Positions 60,823 to 64,000 of a stretch of 64,000 nt of DNA are shown here, one piece after another (the stretch's first letter is position 1; the number at the start of each line of letters is the position of its first letter). Position numbers and translations under genes: made by a program. Where the stretch lies: positions 1,518,501 to 1,582,500 of the forward strand of contig NZ_CP089391.1 in assembly GCF_027594865.1 (NCBI RefSeq), read 5' to 3'. This stretch comes from Bradyrhizobium xenonodulans. GTDB lineage: Bacteria > Pseudomonadota > Alphaproteobacteria > Rhizobiales > Xanthobacteraceae. The notes under the pieces were generated by a model, which saw only the letters and a program-made list of their open reading frames with translations, had not been told where the DNA came from and did no database searches.

Positions 60823-60827
60823 CTCTC

Positions 60828-63800
60828 TTACGCAACCTCGCGCTCCGGCGAGGACGCCTGTTCGCGGGCCATCGTCGTTGCGGTGACGTAGTCGGTCTTG
60901 CCAGTGCCGAGCAGCGGCACCTTGTCGACCACCATGATGGCCGCGGGCACGGTGAGTTCGGACGCGCCGATTGCCTTGGCCTGGGCCTGCATCGCGCTGC
61001 GCTCGGCGGTCTTTTCCGTCGTCAGCAGTACGATGCGCTCGCCCTTGCGCTGGTCCGGGATCGACACAGCGACCGATGCGGCCTGCGGCCACAGCGTCGT
61101 CGCGATGCTCTCGACCGCCGACAGCGAGACCATTTCGCCCGCGATCTTGGCAAAGCGCTTGGCGCGGCCCTTGATGGTGATGAAGCCGGCCGGGTCGATC
61201 GCCACGATGTCGCCGGTGTCGTGCCAGCCCTCGGCAAGCGGTTCGAGCACGCCGGGATTTTCGGCCCGCAAGTAACCAAGCATCACGTTGGGTCCGCGCA
61301 CCGAGAGGCGTCCACCTTCCTCGATGCCGGGGACCGGATCGAGCCGGCTTTCCATCAGCGGCGAGAGGCGGCCGACGGTGCCGGGGCGGTTGGCCATCGG
61401 CGTGTTCATCGCCAGCACCGGCGCGGTCTCGGTGACGCCATAGCCCTCGAGGATGCGGATGCCGTAGCGCTCCATGAACACCTGCCTGGTGCGGTCCTTG
61501 ACCGCCTCGGCGCCGGCGATCACCAGGCGCAGGGTGCGGAAGTCGTAGGCATGCGCGGAGCGCGCATAGCCGGTGAGGAACGTGTCGGTGCCGAACAGGA
61601 TCGTGGCGCCGGTCTGGTAGATCAGCTCCGGCACGATCCGATAGTGCAGCGGCGAGGGGTACATGTAGATCGGAATGCCCGCGAGCATCGGCATCATCAT
61701 TCCGCCGGTCAGGCCAAACGAGTGGAACACCGGCAGGACGTTGAACACCTTGTCGTTGGCGTTGGCGTCGACCCGCGCCAGCGCCTGCGCCGCGTTGGCG
61801 AGGATATTGCGATGGGACAGCACCACGCCCTTGGGCGTGCCTTCCGAGCCGGAGGTGAACAGCACCACGGCCGGATCGTTGGCCTGGCGGGACACGCGCG
61901 GCGCGGTGCCGGCGAGCAGACCCTTGATCTTGTCGGCCGTGCCGATCGAGGCGCGGACGTCTTCCAGGTAGACGACACGCGCCTCCGCGGAGATCGCGGC
62001 CATCAGCTTGTCGAGCTTGCCCTTCTCGATGAAGGCTTTCGAGGTCAGCACGGTCTTGACCTGTGCAGCCTTCATGGCGGCGAGGACGTTGACCGGACCG
62101 GCGGAGAAGTTGAGCATCGCCGGCACCCGGCCGATGCTTTGCAGCGCCATGAAGACGACGGCGACGCCCGCAGAGTTCGGCAGCAGCACGCCGACATTCT
62201 CGCCGACGGAGGTTCCGGTCTCGAGCTTGCGGCTCAAGACCTGCGAGCCCAAGATCAGCTTGCGATAGGTCAGCTTGGTGCCGAGCGCGTCCTCGATGAT
62301 GACCTTGCCGGTGTCGCGGTCGCGATAGGCGTGTCCGAGCGCTTCGAACAGCGAGTGATCGAGCATGGCGTTCTTCACCAGAGCGTCGATCATGACGTCC
62401 TGGAGCGCGGCGCCGGCGGCATTGCGGCGCGCCTTGCCCTTCAGGGCCGGATCGATCGGTAGCTTGACCGGCGGCAGGATCGTGACCGTTACCCTGGGAA
62501 ACCACGTGCGCTTGATCTGGCTAGAGTTGAGGTAACTGAGATGCGAGCGTTGCGCGCCTTCGATGCGGACCGGCACGACCACGGCGTCGGCCTTGTCTGC
62601 GATCATCGCGGTGCCGTCATAGACCTTCATCAATGAGCCCGAGACGGTGATGCGTCCTTCCGGGAAGATGACGACAGGTTCGCCGGCGGCGACGAGCTTG
62701 ATCAGGTCGCGCGCGGCCAGCGGCTTGGTCGGGTCCATGGTGTAGTGCTTGACCACGCGCAGGAACGGCTTGGCCCACCAGGCCTTGGCGATGCCGGTAT
62801 CCACCGCGAAGCTCGCGTCGATCGGCAGCACGGCGTGCAGCAGCGGGCCGTCGATCAGGCTGACATGGTTGGGGGCGATCAGCATGCGCGTGCCCGGAGG
62901 CGGCAGATTCTCGAGCCCGCGCACCTCGGTGCGGAACATTGCGCGGAACAGCAGCGCGCCGAAATCGCGCACGCCTTCCTTGCCCCATTTGGTCAGCACG
63001 AACCAGACCGCGCCGAAGCTGGCGAGACCGAGGCCGAAGAAGATCCAGCCGACATGAAGGCCAGCCGCCTGCAACAGCGCGACGAACAGCGAGCCGACCA
63101 CCATGAAGGCGGCCTGCAGCACGTTGCCGGCGGCGATGATGCGGGCGCGTTCGGACGCTGCCGACCAGGCCTGGACGGCGGCGAAAGAGGGAACGACGAA
63201 CAGGCCGCCGCCGAAGGCGAAGGCGACGAAGTCGACCAGCATGCGCAGGCCGGCGAACGACGTTGCGAAGTCGACCGCGGCGATGTCCTGGCCCTTGCTG
63301 GTCACAGCAATGGCCCAGGCGAGGTCGAGGCCGGCAAAGCCCATGATGATGGCGCCGATCGGCACCAGTGCGAGGTTCGGGCGAACGTGGCTCAGGCTGG
63401 CGGCGAACAGCGAACCGATGGCAATGCCGATCGCGAAGGTCGCAAGACACAGCGTCACCACGCCCTCGGTGCCCCCGACGACGTCCTTGACCAGCGCCGG
63501 CAGCAACGACAGCACGATGGCGCCGACCAGCCAGAACCAGGAGACGATCACGGTGCCGTCCCACAGACGGTGGTCGGCGTGCAACGTCTTGAGCAGGCCG
63601 AGCGTCGAGGTCCAGGGATTGGCATCGACGGGCAATTCGGGTGCGGAAGGCGTTGTTTGCGGGATGCGGGAGGCAAAGGCCCAGGACAGCAGGGCCAGCA
63701 CGACCACGGCCGATGCGACCCAGCCCATATGCGCGGAGCCGGCCACGAACTGGCCGCCGGCGACGGTGCCGAGCAGGATGGCCATGAAGGTCGCGCCTTC

Positions 63801-64000
63801 GACCAGCGCGTTGCCGGTCGCGAGCTCACCGAGCTCGAGCTGGTCCGGCAGCATGGAATATTTCACGGGTCCGAACAGAGCGGCGATGATGCCGAACAGC
63901 GCCAGCGCTGCGAACAGCAGCGGCACCGAGTGCAGGAAGAAGCCGGCGGCTGCAAACGCCGCGGCGAAGATCTCGGCGAATTTGAGCCGCCTTGCGACGA
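60828..64000 (-). CDS. aas: MFS transporter - PlsC acyltransferase - AMP-ligase fusion (partial)
   Basis: The frame runs off the right edge; about 1057 residues are visible. Order: an MFS domain of the LplT type to about residue 430 of the visible part, a PlsC acyltransferase (NHVSLIDGPLLHAVLP with HX4D, then FPEGRITVSG), and an AMP-binding ligase (VVLFTSGSEGTPKGVVLSH). This is 2-acylglycerophosphoethanolamine acyltransferase / acyl-ACP synthetase with the lysophospholipid flippase fused at the N-terminus; E. coli has the two as separate proteins. It re-acylates lysophospholipids that have been brought back to the inner leaflet of the membrane. Confidence 0.92.
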   Translation of the reverse strand, partial: VARRLKFAEIFAAAFAAAGFFLHSVPLLFAALALFGIIAALFGPVKYSMLPDQLELGELATGNALVEGATFMAILLGTVAGGQFVAGSAHMGWVASAVVVLALLSWAFASRIPQTTPSAPELPVDANPWTSTLGLLKTLHADHRLWDGTVIVSWFWLVGAIVLSLLPALVKDVVGGTEGVVTLCLATFAIGIAIGSLFAASLSHVRPNLALVPIGAIIMGFAGLDLAWAIAVTSKGQDIAAVDFATSFAGLRMLVDFVAFAFGGGLFVVPSFAAVQAWSAASERARIIAAGNVLQAAFMVVGSLFVALLQAAGLHVGWIFFGLGLASFGAVWFVLTKWGKEGVRDFGALLFRAMFRTEVRGLENLPPPGTRMLIAPNHVSLIDGPLLHAVLPIDASFAVDTGIAKAWWAKPFLRVVKHYTMDPTKPLAARDLIKLVAAGEPVVIFPEGRITVSGSLMKVYDGTAMIADKADAVVVPVRIEGAQRSHLSYLNSSQIKRTWFPRVTVTILPPVKLPIDPALKGKARRNAAGAALQDVMIDALVKNAMLDHSLFEALGHAYRDRDTGKVIIEDALGTKLTYRKLILGSQVLSRKLETGTSVGENVGVLLPNSAGVAVVFMALQSIGRVPAMLNFSAGPVNVLAAMKAAQVKTVLTSKAFIEKGKLDKLMAAISAEARVVYLEDVRASIGTADKIKGLLAGTAPRVSRQANDPAVVLFTSGSEGTPKGVVLSHRNILANAAQALARVDANANDKVFNVLPVFHSFGLTGGMMMPMLAGIPIYMYPSPLHYRIVPELIYQTGATILFGTDTFLTGYARSAHAYDFRTLRLVIAGAEAVKDRTRQVFMERYGIRILEGYGVTETAPVLAMNTPMANRPGTVGRLSPLMESRLDPVPGIEEGGRLSVRGPNVMLGYLRAENPGVLEPLAEGWHDTGDIVAIDPAGFITIKGRAKRFAKIAGEMVSLSAVESIATTLWPQAASVAVSIPDQRKGERIVLLTTEKTAERSAMQAQAKAIGASELTVPAAIMVVDKVPLLGTGKTDYVTATTMAREQASSPEREVA

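Noticed and set aside
1..64000. CRISPR array, prophage, rRNA operon or intact insertion sequence
   Set aside because: No regularly spaced short repeats, phage genes, rRNA or transposase were found on reading the window.

Overview
The window is high-GC DNA typical of an alphaproteobacterium of the Rhizobiales. Bradyrhizobium or a close relative fits best: many periplasmic solute-binding proteins with no permease beside them, class III cyclases, HutD, an NADH-linked formate dehydrogenase with its Mo/W cofactor genes, and the short palindromic repeats common in that group. This assignment rests on gene content and style, not on a database search.

Layout. 0-9 kb: a methyltransferase cut by the window edge, a secreted caspase-WD40 fusion, and a catabolic divergon. 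In the divergon, genes for two solute-binding proteins and a metallo-beta-lactamase-fold hydrolase (with a VOC protein downstream) face tetR-carboxymuconolactone decarboxylase-SDR across two palindromic operators. 9-11.5 kb: a complete bufferin (copper-buffering RiPP) operon, bufA1-bufB-bufC-bufD, with an ECF-sigma-like promoter motif (GTAACG-N16-CGAA) ahead of it. 11.8-20.4 kb: three class III nucleotide cyclases with different N-terminal parts, interleaved with a shikimate dehydrogenase/amidohydrolase/solute-binding cluster and hutD. 20.4-26.6 kb: a DoxX protein, an FkbM methyltransferase and a 1504-residue protein made of three tandem TPR-glycosyltransferase units.

26.6-33.4 kb is more accessory. 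It holds a hydrolase remnant, lineage-restricted hypothetical proteins, a 42-residue zinc-finger-like protein, a LuxR regulator, a perfect inverted repeat, a secreted YtcJ-like amidohydrolase and a tRNA-Ile2(CAU). 33.7-37.1 kb has three more solute-binding proteins (TctC, TAXI and Leu/Ile/Val types).

37-54.5 kb is a molybdenum/tungsten and formate region. It has a HTH plus periplasmic-binding-fold regulator, a TupA-like oxyanion-binding protein, three MoeA paralogues (one degenerate, one fused to a binding-protein domain), MobA, FdhD, MobB, a TusA-like protein, an oxalate/formate antiporter and a two-gene NAD-dependent formate dehydrogenase of the FDH1 type. Together they could import oxyanion, build and sulfurate the pterin cofactor, exchange oxalate for formate and oxidise formate to CO2 with NADH formation. 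54.5-64 kb: YbaK, a GntR regulator facing a tricarballylate-type cluster (tcuA, a secreted hydrolase, tcuB), a DUF5993/DsbB pair, a lipase-like hydrolase, and a large MFS-acyltransferase-AMP-ligase fusion that runs off the right edge.

No CRISPR array, rRNA operon, prophage, integrase or intact insertion sequence was seen.
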